DNA from: Trema orientale
Taxonomy: Eukaryota; Streptophyta; Magnoliopsida; Rosales; Cannabaceae
NCBI GenBank assembly: GCA_002914845.1
Contig: JXTC01000105.1
Coordinates: 124,001 to 188,000 of the forward strand
DNA: 64,000 nucleotides
Direction of reading: 5' to 3'
Part shown: positions 1 through 12,094 of the stretch, piece by piece
Layout: each line of letters begins with the position of its first letter
How positions within the stretch are numbered: position 1 is the stretch's first letter
Position numbers and translations under genes: made by a program
The notes under the pieces: generated by a model
Told to the model about the DNA's origin: nothing
What the model saw: the letters and a program-made list of their open reading frames with translations, nothing else
Database searches by the model: none

Positions 1-335
1 ATTAGTTTTTTTTCTTTAATTCTTTTTTCTTAAAAAAAAAATTGTCTCTTTTATTAGATTATACATTTCATTGTTTTTTTTCTTAACTCTTTTTTTTTTT
101 CCCTTAAAAAAAATTTTCTTTTTTTTAATCTTACTTTTTTTTATTCCTAGTAGATTGGTTTTTTTTCCGTAATTCTTTTATTCCTTAAAAAAATTATTTT
201 TTTTTGTTAGTCCACACAATTCATTGTTTTTTTTTTTCCTAGCTCTTTTTTTCCTTACAAAAAACTCTTAAAATTTGAGAAACTATAAACTAATTTGGCT
301 AGTAATTAAATTGGCTTCCAATCGCGATAGAAACT
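1..335. repeat. Degenerate T-rich repeat
   Basis: Long T and A runs recur with similar cores (Taattctttt...cttaaaaaa near 17, 82, 169 and 237), suggesting a decayed tandem repeat with a 65-85 bp spacing. No coding potential is visible. Confidence 0.45.
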
Positions 336-1070
336 AATCTGGTTACCAAAAAATCAAATTATTCCGCTATATGAAGAAACTTTTGTGGTTTCTCGTAATT
401 TACTTAGCTAGAGGGCATTATGTTAAAAGGAAACCAAACTAGTTTATATGAAACCTTTGTAGCTTCCTATGATTTGGTTAGCTACATGACATTCTGCTGC
501 ATGGAAACCGAATTAGTTTCTAAGAAACCTTTGTGGTTTCTTATGATTTACTTAGCTACAGAGTGTTTTGCTAAAAAGAAACCAAACTGATATCCTAGAA
601 ATCTTTTTAAATTCTTGTGATTTACTTACATACGTAATATTTTACTAAAAGGAAACTAAACTAGTTTCTAGAAAATTTTTATGATTTCTTGTGATTTCTT
701 TAGCTATAAAGCATTCTTTTAAAAGGAAACAAAACTAATTTTCTGAAAACATTTGTGGTTTCCTGTGATTTACTTACGTACCGGGCGTTCCGCTAAAAAG
801 AAACTAAATTGGTTTCCAAGAAACCTTTGTGGTTTCTTGTGATTTAATTATGTACCGGATATTCTGCTAAAAGGAAATCAAACTGGTTTCTAGGAAACTT
901 TTATGGTTTATTGAGATTTACTTAAATATAAGGCATTCCACAAAAAAAAAAAAAAAAACTAAACTTGTTTCCTGTAATTTACTTATATATATGGCATTAT
1001 ACTAGAAAGAAACCATTAGTTTCCTAGAAACTTTTGTGTTTTCCTGTGATTTGTGACAAAACTAGAAGAA
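336..1070. repeat. Minisatellite array 1, ~74-bp unit
   Basis: About ten diverged head-to-tail units. The recurring core reads roughly GATTTACTTAGCTACA, then a GGCATTCTGCTAAAAGG-like segment, then GAAACC...GGTTTC, which is an internal inverted repeat able to form a short hairpin. The TAGCTA core lies near 406, 479 and 553, giving a 73-74 bp period. The same unit recurs at 2875-3400. No open frame spans the array. Confidence 0.75.
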
Positions 1071-1320
1071 ACTAATGACAGAAATAACATTAAAAAAGAA
1101 AAAATAAATTAAAAAAACTAATAAAAAAATAAAAATAGCAAAAAACTCCAAAAAGATAATATGCGGGCTTGAACCCCACTAGAAAAGGATGGCTATTGGA
1201 AAGTGAAAAGAAAAAACTAATTAAGAAACAATAAAGAAAATGAAAAGAAAAAGAAGAAAAGAAGAAATAAATAAATGAAAAACGGAAAAAAAAAATCAAG
1301 AAAATAAAAAAGGATGAAAT
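1071..1320. repeat. A/G-rich low-complexity stretch
   Basis: Almost purely A and G on the + strand, with one less simple patch near 1150-1200. The reverse strand gives a Phe/Ser-rich reading frame that is a composition artefact. Confidence 0.5.
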
Positions 1321-1454
1321 AATACAAAATTTTGATGGTGATAGGACTCAAACCCTTTATAGGGAACTCAAAGTAACATAGGAGTTACCTGTTGGACCAA
1401 CTTTATTTGATGTTTACTAACATGCGCCTTTTTATATATAAACCTATTTTAAAA

Positions 1455-1625
1455 GAATGATTATTTGTTTACCAATATACCACCGCACATTTCAAACTAT
1501 AAATATTTAGAAAAATGTCAATTTTAGGTCATACGGAAATAAATTATCTTATCAAGATCATATTTTGGGTATTATTTTTTAAAAAATAGGTAAAAATATC
1601 TTAAACCCATATATTATCTCGAAAA
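1455..1625 (+). repeat. Direct repeat X, copy 1
   Basis: The stretch containing ACCACCGCACATTTC, then GTCATACGGAAAT, then AAAAAATAGGTAAAA is repeated in the same order and orientation at about 3415-3580. Each copy lies just 3' of a minisatellite array, so the array plus X behaves as a composite repeat flanking 1.2 kb of other sequence. Confidence 0.6.
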
Positions 1626-1639
1626 TTTATAAGTAACTA

Positions 1640-2870
1640 TTTTAATGCATGACATTATATTTGAATATATCAGTCAGTATTTAGGTCGTACAAATCTTTA
1701 AGAGGTTAATGGGCATTTAAGTCTTTCTAAATCCATAAAGCATATCTTGTATAGGACATGGAGAAAGGCATAATGGTATAATGTAGGGAAAAAGACACTG
1801 AGCACGAACTTTGAAATAATAATACCAAAAATATGATTCTCTTGTATCTTATATATTTTTATACGATCTTTCTCAGAAGAGTACGACCTGCAAGCTCTTT
1901 TCCCCTCTTCCCTTTTCATTTAGCTCTTGATCGCTCTCTCCCAAACCTTAATTGCCATTGTCGCCCATTTTCCCAACCCACTTAATTTGAAACCCAGTTG
2001 CCGATGTGAAAATTAAAGAGTGGAGAAGACGACTTCGAGATTGATAAGCAACTCCATGTAATTACTTGTCGAGCACATCTAGTTTGTTCGCGAACTGTGA
2101 ATTTTCATCTGGGTCTTTCTTGATTTGAGATAAAATATTGAATAGAAGGATGGGAATTTGGGATTTTGTTAATTGCTTAGATAATTTATTGGTTATGCTT
2201 TAAGCTTGGGAGGATTTAATTAATTCTTTTTAGATGCTATAGTGGAAATATTTCCTTCGATTTTGTCTCTATACTTTGTTGGTGTTGGTTTATTTTAATT
2301 GGAGGATAAATAAGTCTGAATCATGAGAAATACATAATTTTTCATTGAGTCTCATCATATGAAATAGAAAATTATTTTGATTTAGTTTTATATCATATGT
2401 GTTTATGATCTTATCTATACGTTTGAACTTTGTCTATAAGATATGTTTGAGATCTATCGTTTCTATTAAATCCTCTTATATTTATGAAATTTTTGTAGCT
2501 TTTGTTCTAGAGAAATTGCCAAAATACTGTGAAAATTCATTTAGAGTTCATTGTGTGATATCTTTTTCCTGTATCCACTTACTACTAGAGAATTCGCATT
2601 GATATATGGGTTTTATTGGCTAATCATTTTTAAGCATGCATCATCAATTTATGAGGGCATTGGTTTTAGCTAGTACTAAAACTTTAAGAAGTTCAATAGT
2701 GTATTTTGCAACTAGAAAAAAATATCTGCAAGTGATTGAAGTATATAATGTTAGAATTTATAGTTTCATTTCTCGTATGTGAATTGTGTCTGTTGAGGGC
2801 TGATGGTTTTGCCATCAAATTTTTGATAAGAAACCAAATTAGTTAGTAGTAATTAGTTTCTTGGTTTGTT
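1640..2870 (+). other. 5'UTR/first-intron-like segment without a coding region
   Basis: From about 1860 the sequence turns C/T-rich and mixed in composition (CTCTCTCCCAAACC, CGCCCATTTTCCC), then changes near 2130 to T-rich intron-like sequence. This is the usual look of a plant 5' leader followed by a leader intron. No credible protein follows before the second minisatellite block. It may be a captured or decayed 5' gene end, or the internal part of a transposon flanked by the composite repeats. Confidence 0.3.
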
Positions 2871-2874
2871 AGGG

Positions 2875-3400
2875 GCAAATGTTCGGGAAACTAAACTGGT
2901 TTCTAGGAAATTTTTGTGGTTTCCTATGATTTAATTAAGTACAGGATATTCTGCTAAAAGAAAACTAAACTGGTTTTCAGAAACCTTTTGTAGTTTCCTG
3001 TGATTTAGTTAGTTACAGGACATTCATGTGATTTACTTAGCCACATGACATTTTACAAAAAAGAAATCACAATGGTTTCCAAGAAACCTTTGTAGTTTCC
3101 TGTGATTTATTTAGATATAAAGCATTCTGCTAAAGGAAACCACAATTATTTTCAGGAAACTTTCGTAGTTTTCTGTGATTTACTTAGCTACATGACATTT
3201 TGTAAAAAAAAAAACCACGATAGTTTTCAGGAAACTTTCGTAGTTTCTTGTGATTTATTTAGATTTAGGGCATTCTGCAAAAAAGAAACCGCAATGGTTT
3301 CCAGGAAATATTTGTGGTTTCCTGTGATTTACTCACGTATAGGACATTCCGATAATAGGAAACTAAATTAGTCTCCAAAAAACCCTTGTAGTTTCCCTTA
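2875..3400. repeat. Minisatellite array 2, same ~74-bp unit
   Basis: Roughly seven diverged units of the array 1 sequence, in the same orientation. Signature pieces such as TTTCCTGTGATTTACTTAGC and ACATTCTGC recur regularly. The 89-codon frame inside (3102-3371) is repetitive and not a gene. Confidence 0.72.
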
Positions 3401-3414
3401 AAAAAAAAAAAGAA

Positions 3415-3580
3415 TTGTTTATTTACTAAAATGCCACCGCATTTTCAAGTTCTCAAAATATTTAAAAAAGTTGCCTAAAAAAATCGTACGAAATTTTTAT
3501 TATTTTTGCAAGGTCGTAAATTTAGCAGTATTTTTTGAAAAATAGGTAAAAGTAACCCAAACTCTATAATGTATTAAACT
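3415..3580 (+). repeat. Direct repeat X, copy 2
   Basis: Diverged second copy of 1455-1625, in the same orientation (ATGCCACCGCATTTTC, then ATCGTACGAAAT, then AAAAATAGGTAAAA). Confidence 0.6.
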
Positions 3581-4895
3581 TTCTGTAATCATGTTGGTCC
3601 AATCAACACCAAAAGTTGAAAGCATAAGTGATGTGGACATTTTCATAAAATAGCGGTTTTCGGATTAGATATTTGTTATATAGCAATGATTTAATTTGGG
3701 TGGTTATATTACCTTTGAAAAAAAAAAGGGTGGTTATACTAGCTCCCACATTGAGATTAAGGCATCCAGTTTAAAAGTTTTATTTCTTTTACTTACGTAG
3801 AACTAAGTAAAGAGATTAAAATCTACAATTATATAAAAATAATTTTTTTTGCAACAAAAAAAATATTTTTTTTTGAAAAGTTATATTTAGGTGTAATTTA
3901 TTGGAAGTTAATTACCATGAATAGAAAATGTTAATATTTACAATCATATACCGATAACTTTTTTTTCCCAACAAGCCCATCTATTATTTCTGTCACTTAA
4001 CCCCAAAAGAAACTCAACCCCAGAAAAAAAAATCCTAACAATGAAATTCTCTTCAATATCTTTTTATCTCAGAGTTCTAACCAACATTATATCAAATTAT
4101 ATATACTTTTTAAAAAAAATAAAAAGGAAAAGAATCATTTAACTGAAGCAATCCATAATAAGAGGTCAAATAGGGCTCACCCATAGATTATTGCTGTGAA
4201 ATTACGTGGTTTCCAGATTCATCATATTGATGATTTTCTACATTCGTCAAAGATCATTGTAATAGTGACCTCTTGTCATAACTTTGTTAACCATAAGGTC
4301 TATATTTTATTCCATAAGGTCACTATAATAGTCACATGTTGTAACGCCTTAATCATGCATTTACGCAGAGCTTCGATGATTTGCTATCCTTCTTGAAATT
4401 ATGTGATATTACATGTTTATGTGAATTATATGCACTTATTTGATTTATGATATAATTATTATGTTCATGATGAAAATGCAAGTTTTACAGGATTGGATGG
4501 AGAAATACCAATTGGTGTTGGTGTATGGGAAAATGCGAAATTTTCTACGTTAAGAGCTTGCTATTTCTTAAATGGAAATTATAATTAGTTAGAATGCTAA
4601 GTATTTAAAATGAAAGACATTCTAATGATATTTTCTGTTGGAATTATTCTTTACAATTGTTTATTATAGATGGATAGTTTATATTTGGGTTAAATTATAA
4701 GATAAAAGTGAGCTTTGGGCTTTAGAAAGTGAACACGAATTTGTATTTGGGCTATTCTTATTGAGCAAATTACATGGGATGGCCCTTTTTGGTATCATGT
4801 ATAAATATATGCCCATTTTTAAAAGTTTTAACATTTATATCCATTTTAAAAGCTTTAAAAGTAATTTTACTAATCTACCCTTATTTGATTCTACA
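3581..4895. other. Intergenic AT-rich sequence, no gene seen
   Basis: No frame with protein-like composition and no terminal-repeat structure that I could support. A short near-repeat (AAGGTCACTATAATAGTCAC near 4317 and a related piece near 4257) is the only structure noticed. Confidence 0.4.
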
Positions 4896-4899
4896 ATAG

Positions 4900-5400
4900 A
4901 GATACCATTGGCCAGATCATGAGTTTTTACCCAGAAACAAAAGGGGCAACGAACTCCAAAAATGAAGAAGAAAACGACTTGGTGAGAAATGATTTTCCTC
5001 ATAATTTTCTCGAGAAACAAACAACTTCATAAATACTTTACAGATTCGGTTTTGAAGTAGTCCAGATTGTAGAGTCTCACTGCGACATGAGGTCTGGAAC
5101 AATTTAGCTATGACGTGAATTTTTCCCCGGTGCATTAGATGGTCTTCGACGATGGATTGTCGTTCTGCTCTTTCTTCGCCTATATAGGTCGAATGGCGGA
5201 GGGAATCTCAGTGGCAGCTTAGTCCAGTGCCGAGGAAAGATGCTGGATGGCGCTTCTAGTGTGGGTAGTGGCGGAGAATCATCGATGGGAGAGGCAGATT
5301 TGGCCTCAAAGAGCTTGAGAAAGAGAGAGACGTGAATGAGCGAAGAAGAATAAAGAGAGAGAAAAGAACATGTGGGAGAGGAGGAGAGGAGTGTGACTTT
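4900..5400 (-). other. GC-richer exon/5'UTR-like island
   Basis: A ~500-bp island of much higher GC content and complexity than its surroundings. On the minus strand it starts C/T-rich (CTCTCTCTTTATTCTTCTTCG) and continues with a short Pro/Ser/Arg-rich frame of about 70 codons. It looks like the 5' end of a plant gene or a gene fragment carried by a transposon. I do not recognise the product and no intact CDS is present. Confidence 0.3.
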
Positions 5401-5454
5401 TCTTTTTTTTGAAATGTTGTGGGGCCCAATTTCTTTTATAACATATACAATAAT

Positions 5455-6095
5455 AAATCATAGGGATTTTATAGTATACCAATGGTAAATAAATGAATTT
5501 TTTTTTTTTTGGTTTAAAATTCATAGTAAATAAATAGTATATCACTTTATAATAGTGATAAATAAATAATTTACACGAATATAATAATAAGAAATTTAGT
5601 TGTATGACCAATATTTTAAATTTGATTAAATAGATATTCACTTTTTAAATTTTATAACTAAATGTCCACATATATATATTTTTACACTTGGTAGATATGT
5701 TTATCTACCAATTTTAGTTACTGTGCTGAAATATACTAGGTATATAATTTTTTATACTTGTTATATAAGCATATATACCGGACATTTTGCTATAATATTT
5801 GACAAAGGTCATTTACTTAAATTGGGCCCGAAATTTGGTCATATTTTTATATGGCCCTATAATAGTAAGTATGTTAATGTGTATCATTTGGTAAATTTTT
5901 TTGAGGTCATGGTAAATAAATAATATAACAGTTTATAATAGCAATAAATTAATAATTTACAAGGGTATAATGATAAATATGTCAATGTGTATCATTGGTA
6001 AAATAATAATTTTTTTGAAGTAATAGTAAATAAATGATATACCAGTATATAATAATTATAAATAAATAATTTATAAGGGTATAATTGTAAACTAT
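5455..6095. repeat. AT-rich tandem array A, ~105-bp unit
   Basis: Repeated modules of the form GGTAAATAAATGATATACCA, then TAATAGTGATAAATAA, then TAATTTACAAGGGTATAAT, then AAATATG. The same unit continues at 7185-7870, so the two parts look like one array split by the foldback element between them. Confidence 0.65.
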
Positions 6096-6129
6096 TATTA
6101 TTACAGTTAAAAAGGAAAAATATATATAA

Positions 6130-6903
6130 AAAAAAAACCCCACCACTTTTAGTCTTCTATCAAAAAAATCACATCTTTTCACTTATATCAAATTAAACAT
6201 TCAATTTGTATTTTACTATCAAATAAAACCAGTTCCACATACTTAGTCAACCTTGGAAATATGATTTGTTTGAAAAGATAATTTTACCCTTAAACTCATA
6301 AAACATATATTAAAAATGATAAATATTGAAACTAATTATTAAAATAATAATTATCAAAAATAAAAATTGTTTGTCATTATTTTTATTTCTAAAATTTAAT
6401 TGTTTTGAATAATTTAAACTCATTTTAGTTTCAATAATTATTATTTTTACTTAAAATGATTAAAAAAACTGAAAAAGAGATTTTTTTTTGGAAAATTTTT
6501 CATTATTTTTTTTAAATCTTAATTGTTTTGAATTGAAAAAAAAAAAAGAACAAAACGAGAATTTTTTTTTACTTTTGTCATTCTTTTTTTTTTTTAAATT
6601 GCTTTGAATAGATGAAATTATTTTTACTTTAATAATTAGGATTTTCACTTAAAATATTTTTACAAAAAAAGAAAGAAAAGACAAAAATAATTGGTTTCAA
6701 TATTTATTAGTTTTAATATATGTTTTATGAGTTTAATGGATAAATTGTCTTTTTAAATAAACTAAAGTTTTAATTTTGACTAAATGTGTTGATCAAGTCT
6801 TATTTGATAGGTAAACATGAATTGAAGTTCTAATTTGATATAAATGAAAATGTACGGGTTATTTTTGATAAAATACTAAAAGTGGTGATTTTTTTGTTAA
6901 TTT
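6130..6903. mobile_element. Foldback element with ~200-bp inverted arms
   Basis: The left arm (about 6140-6345: CCACCACTTTTAGT..., TATCAAATTA, ...TTAAACTCATAAAACATAT) is matched in reverse complement by the right arm (about 6695-6895). Both arms share an inner end of ATATTGAAAC. The middle is A/T runs. No coding sequence is present, so it is non-autonomous. The target duplication could not be set because the ends merge into poly-A. Confidence 0.7.
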
Positions 6904-7184
6904 TTTATTTTTTTTTATATTATCCCTTGAAAAAGAGATATATTTTTTAATAAAATCAAAAGAGGATATCTACTAAACCCTACACTCAAAAGTGGAGTAT
7001 TCTTGTACAAACCCGGCTTTTGAAAATGATAACAGTAGTCCACCCTTTCCATTTGTAGGGAAAAGTAGTCATTAGAAAAATTAACAATTAAAAATGGGGC
7101 ATAAAAGTTAATAGAATTGAAATGGGATATGTACTTAAACTGAGTTTGTAAAATAGGCATACCGTGTAATTTCCTCTATAATTT

Positions 7185-7870
7185 TTTTTTTAAGTCATGG
7201 AAAATAAATGATATACCATATTTACTAAGGGCACAATAGTAAATATGCCACAGCATAAAAGTAATAAATTTTTTAAAGTTTCGGTAAAAAAATGATATAT
7301 CACCTTATAATAGTGATAAATAAGTAATTTACTAGGGGTATAATTATAAATATGTCACTATCAATAAGTGATAATTTTTCTGAAGTCATGGTAAATAAAT
7401 AATATACCACCTCATGATATTAATAAATAAGTAATTTACTAGGAGTATAATAGTAAATATGCCATTATCCATAAATAAAGTTTTTTAAATCACGGTAAAT
7501 AAATGATATATCGCCTCATAATAATGGTAAAGAAGTAATTTACATGGCTATAATGGTAAATATACTTCCATCCATAGTGATAAAATTTTCAAGTCACGAT
7601 AATATACTACCTCATAATAGTAGTAAATAAGTAATTTACTAAGAGTATAATGATAAATATGCCACCATCCATAAGCGATAAATTTTCAAGCCATAGTAAA
7701 TAAATGATATACTATCTCACAATAGTGGTAAATACGTAATTTACTAGGAGTATAATAGTAAATATACTTCCATCCATAAGTAATAAATTTTTTTAAATCA
7801 TGGCAAATAAATTATATACAAGTTTGGTAAATAAATAATTTACCAAGTGTGTAATAATAAGCTCTAAATA
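7185..7870. repeat. AT-rich tandem array B, ~105-bp unit
   Basis: Six or so head-to-tail copies with cores near 7206, 7290, 7397, 7500, 7600 and 7695 (AAATGATATACC, TAATAGTGGTAAATAAGTAA, TTTACTAGGAGTATAATAGT). It continues array A on the far side of the foldback element. Confidence 0.72.
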
Positions 7871-8336
7871 ACTATTGTTAAGAAAGTGATATATTTGTTA
7901 ATAAAGTAAAAAAAAAAGAATATCTTCTAAAGTAAACTTTTAAAAGCGGGGTATTTTTGTTCAATCCTCCGTATCAAAACACTATCAAAATTCGTATATT
8001 TTATATAAAATTGATATACGAATAGAAAACGGTTATTTAGCAAAAACAAATATAAATCGGTTATTTATTAAAGTTGTAAAAAATTTGGCCATTGTTCAGA
8101 TTGAAGTGAAAATGGACATTTCTTAACAAAAACGCGAACAAAGGTAATAATATATCGCTGTTTGGTCCAATTCAGTAATAATTCAGAGAAGAGAAGAGAC
8201 TCTTCTCCGATCGGAACAACGACAAGAAGTCTGTATACCACAAGTGCTACAAACAATATAATGCGAAGAAGAAAACTCATCACACCATTTTCATAGCTCA
8301 CTTTCTCAACCTTTTCTTTCTTCTTAAACACGAAAA
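7871..8336 (+). promoter_or_regulatory. TASH3 upstream region and 5'UTR
   Basis: Non-repetitive sequence directly before the TASH3 start. From about 8110 to 8336 it becomes purine-rich and then C/T-rich (CTCACTTTCTCAACC, TTTTCTTTCTTC), typical of a plant leader. No clear TATA box could be assigned; the transcription start is probably between 8050 and 8200. Confidence 0.4.
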
Positions 8337-11300
8337 ATGGCGGTACTTCCTCTCGATCCATTTCTCAGTTCTCAATTTTCGTCTTCATTTTACTGAATTT
8401 GATTTGATAATTGTGTTGTTTTCTTCGAATCAGGACTCTTCCGGCACCACCCTCATGGATCTAATCACGGCGGACCCCTCCACCACCACCCCCGCCGCCT
8501 CGTCTTCCTCCTCCTCCTCTTCGGTCTCCGCCCCCGCCGCGCCCCCCGCCGGACCCCCCACCGCTCTGGGGAGGCCCTCCGCCGATAAGCGCTCCAAGCG
8601 GGCGTCGCTCCTCCAGATCCAGAACGACACCATCTCCGCTGCCAAAGCCGCCTTGAATCCTGTCCGTACGAATATCATGATGCCCCAGAAGCAGAAGAAG
8701 AAGGTGCTTTCTTGCTCTCTCTTTGCCCTTTCTGAGGAACCCCCTTTTCTTGCTTCATCAATTCCTTACTCTGTCTTTTGTTTTTTGGCAGCCGGTTTCG
8801 TATTCGCAACTGGCCCGAAGCATTCACGAGCTCGCGGCTACGTCCGATCAGGTAAAGCCACCATTGCTCCTCCTTGCCCAGTTTTGCTGTGCTATGTTCC
8901 CTGTTTATGGAGATTGCGACTCACTTTTTGTTGCCCATGTTTTTGTTCTGTTTTTTTCTTTCGAAATGATGAATTGTGTGAATAGAAAAGTTCCCAGAGG
9001 CAGTTACTCAACCATGTGTTTCCCAAGCTGGCTGTTTACAATTCGGTTGACCCTTCTTTGGCGCCATCTCTGCTCATGGTGTGTAATTTCTTCTACAATC
9101 CAATTGTCTTTCTTTTGCATACGTTTTGTTGTGTTAAGCGATTTTGATTTCCGAAATGGACGGAATCGAAATAGAAGTGGGAAGGAATGGAAAGTTGTGT
9201 TCTCTCCTTTCCTTGTTTTACTTATTGTGTGACAGGCGCAAACCTAGAAAAAAAAGATATATGTTGGTGAGAAATATTTGTTTTGTTCTTCTTTCTGCAG
9301 CTTGATCAGCAGTGCGAAGATCGAAGTGTTCTACGGTACGTCTATTATTACTTGGCCAGGATTTTGTCGGATAATGGGGCGCAAGGTGTAAGTACTGGTG
9401 GTGGGATTCCAACTCCAAACTGGGATGCATTAGCTGACATTGATGCCGTTGGTGGGGTGACTAGAGCTGATGTTGTTCCTAGAATAGTAGCTCAGCTGAC
9501 AAACGAGGCTTCAAATGCTGATGTCGAATGTAAAGTGATTCCTTGTATTTGGTTTTGATATGAATATTGCTTTGGACTTCTTCACATCGTGATATATGTT
9601 GGTTTTGTGGTTGATTATATGGTTATCCCAGATGGTTCACTTTTGTACTTTCAAACTTCATTGTCTTAAACATAATTTTTTGTTTAAGATCTTTATCGCA
9701 TAGTATTTAACAAAAGATTTTCCTGTAGAATTGAAAAATAACGTGGTTAATCATTTTATGTATTTATTTATTTTTTTGGTTTTTGTTTTTGGGAGAATGT
9801 GATGTTAAACTAGATCTTTGGAAGTTTTTATGTTCTCTTCAAACCAACCATTTTATATTATGCTTGACTTCATTTCTTTCTCTTAATTTTTCTATTTAAA
9901 AAGTTCATGCAAGGAGATTGCAAGCACTGAAGGCTCTTTCATATGGTCCGTCAAGCAACTCAGAAATATTGTCCAAATTGTATGAAATTGTATTCGGGAT
10001 TCTTGATAAGGTTCTTCTTACTCTCTTCTCTTATATAGACTCGACCCGACACCCCTGATACACCCCCCAGCCATTACTAGATAAATTTTCACATGCCGAC
10101 TCACAGTCTATTCATATGTAAATGCACTTGCCTATTTATATTTGTGTACACATGTAATTTGCCAATAGGTATGTTATATGCAAGGAAAGAAAATTAAGAA
10201 ATATAGGTGATTTTGTAATATTGGTCTTCCATTCCGCCTATAATTATGGACATATATTTCCTGAAAATAATCCCAGTCTCCTTTTGAATATTCAGTCACT
10301 ATATAGCATTTTTGTTGTTAGTTGTGGATCATCTTTTTCACTCTCGTGCCTATTATTTTTAATTTATAAATCTATCCATTATTTCTCAGGTTGCTGATGC
10401 CCCACAAAAACGCAAGAAAGGTGTGTTTGGGACTAAAGGTGGTGATAAAGAGGTAATCGATTTGCTTAAATTCATGAATTCTAGTGAATTCCCTCTATGT
10501 TTAGTTGATAATTTTATTCAAAATTCAAATTTTAGTTCATCATCCGGAGTAATTTGCAATATGCTGCTCTGAGTGCTTTGCGACGGCTTCCTCTGGATCC
10601 TGGAAACCCAGCATTTCTGCATAGAGCTGCACAGGGGTAATTCTTTTCCCCCAATAATGACAGTTAATTTTCGATTGCATGTAGTTCTTCCACGGAAATA
10701 TCAATTAATTTAGTTTTGAAACTCTTCATTAGCTTCTGAATGCTGTTCCCCAACTGAGCCAATGTGAGGCTCTGCACTCTGTTTGGCATTCAGTCATTTT
10801 TTTTAAAGCTGGCCCGAAACATTGACAAATTTCTTGAATATTGTTGGAACACTTTGATTTGATCTTCCTGTTATTGTTTTTGCTAAAATTTTTGTTTTGT
10901 TCTTGTTGTGTGATGTATATATGTCCTATGTCCGATGTTTTAAGCTGGTTCATGGCACCTGTGGTACATCTATGTAGTGCATTTTATTGTTTCTGTTTAA
11001 TAATTAGTTGTCTTTATATTTGATGGCAGGGTTTCATTTGCTGACCCTGTTGCTGTGAGGCATTCTCTGGAAATTCTTTCTGAGCTAGCTACAAGAGATC
11101 CTTATGCAGTTGCTATGGCCTTAGGTAGCTTTATTTGATTTAGCATTTTAATTTGTGGCAGTCAATAATATTTTCTCTCAAGAAAATGGATCTGTTTTTG
11201 CCATGTAATTGTGGTATTAAATTTTTGTTCCCCATCTATAGTACCTGATATTATCTTTATTATGCAGGGAAACTTGCACAGCCTGGAGGTATTCCTTTAT

Positions 11301-12058
11301 GGTCTTCTTCGACATGCTTTGGTTCTATGCCACTTAAGACGTTCTATGCCACTTAAAACGTTCTATGCCACTTAAAACTCATTTTGTGGTAATTATATAT
11401 TTGTTAATGGACAGGAGCTCTGCAGGATGTGCTGCATTTGCACGATGTTCTTGCAAGAGTTGCATTGGCCAGATTGTGCTATACTATTTCTAGGGCTCGA
11501 GCACTAGATGGTAAGTGCGTGTGTGTGGGTGTATTTTTTCATCTGGTATTTATTTCCTTGAATGTGTTATCTGATCGGCTTATTGTTTGTTCAGAGAGGC
11601 CTGATATTAAATCTCAGTTCAACTCTGTGCTCTATCAACTCCTTCTTGATCCCAGTGAAAGAGTCTGTTTTGAGGCAATCTTATGCGTTTTGGGAAAGCA
11701 TGATAATGCAGAGAGGTTCTCTTCTGTGTCTTCTAATTGTTTGCACTTTTGTTTTTGTTATGCTTTCTTTTAGGAGAAACAATTCTTGTTAATTTTTTTG
11801 GGTCTCACTGCTTTGTGTTGCTTTCCCAATTCTATGGGATGTGATTTTGGTTCCATTTCGTCATCAAAAAGTTAAGTTTTTCATACCATTTCATAATGTA
11901 GGACTGAAGAGCGAGCTGCTGGGTGGTATCGTTTAACTAGGGAGATTCTGAAGTTGCCAGAAGCACCTTCTCTGAAGGAAACCTCCAAAGATAAATCTCA
12001 GAAGACAAGGCGTCCACAACCTCTTATTAAGCTTGTAATGAGAAGGTTGAATATGCTC

Positions 12059-12094
<36 letters not shown>

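Noticed and set aside
336..3400. CRISPR-like array from the regularly spaced repeats
   Set aside because: Eukaryotic context, repeats abut without unique spacers, and units diverge gradually as in a minisatellite.
8430..8678. Minus-strand Glu/Gly-rich frame over TASH3 exon 2
   Set aside because: Shadow of the Ser/Pro-rich coding strand.
8404..8985. Single-exon 193-codon protein starting MIIVLFSS at the TASH3 5' end
   Set aside because: It is TASH3 exon 2 read through into introns on both sides. The splice sites at 8433/8434 and 8703/8704 and family similarity favour the multi-exon model.
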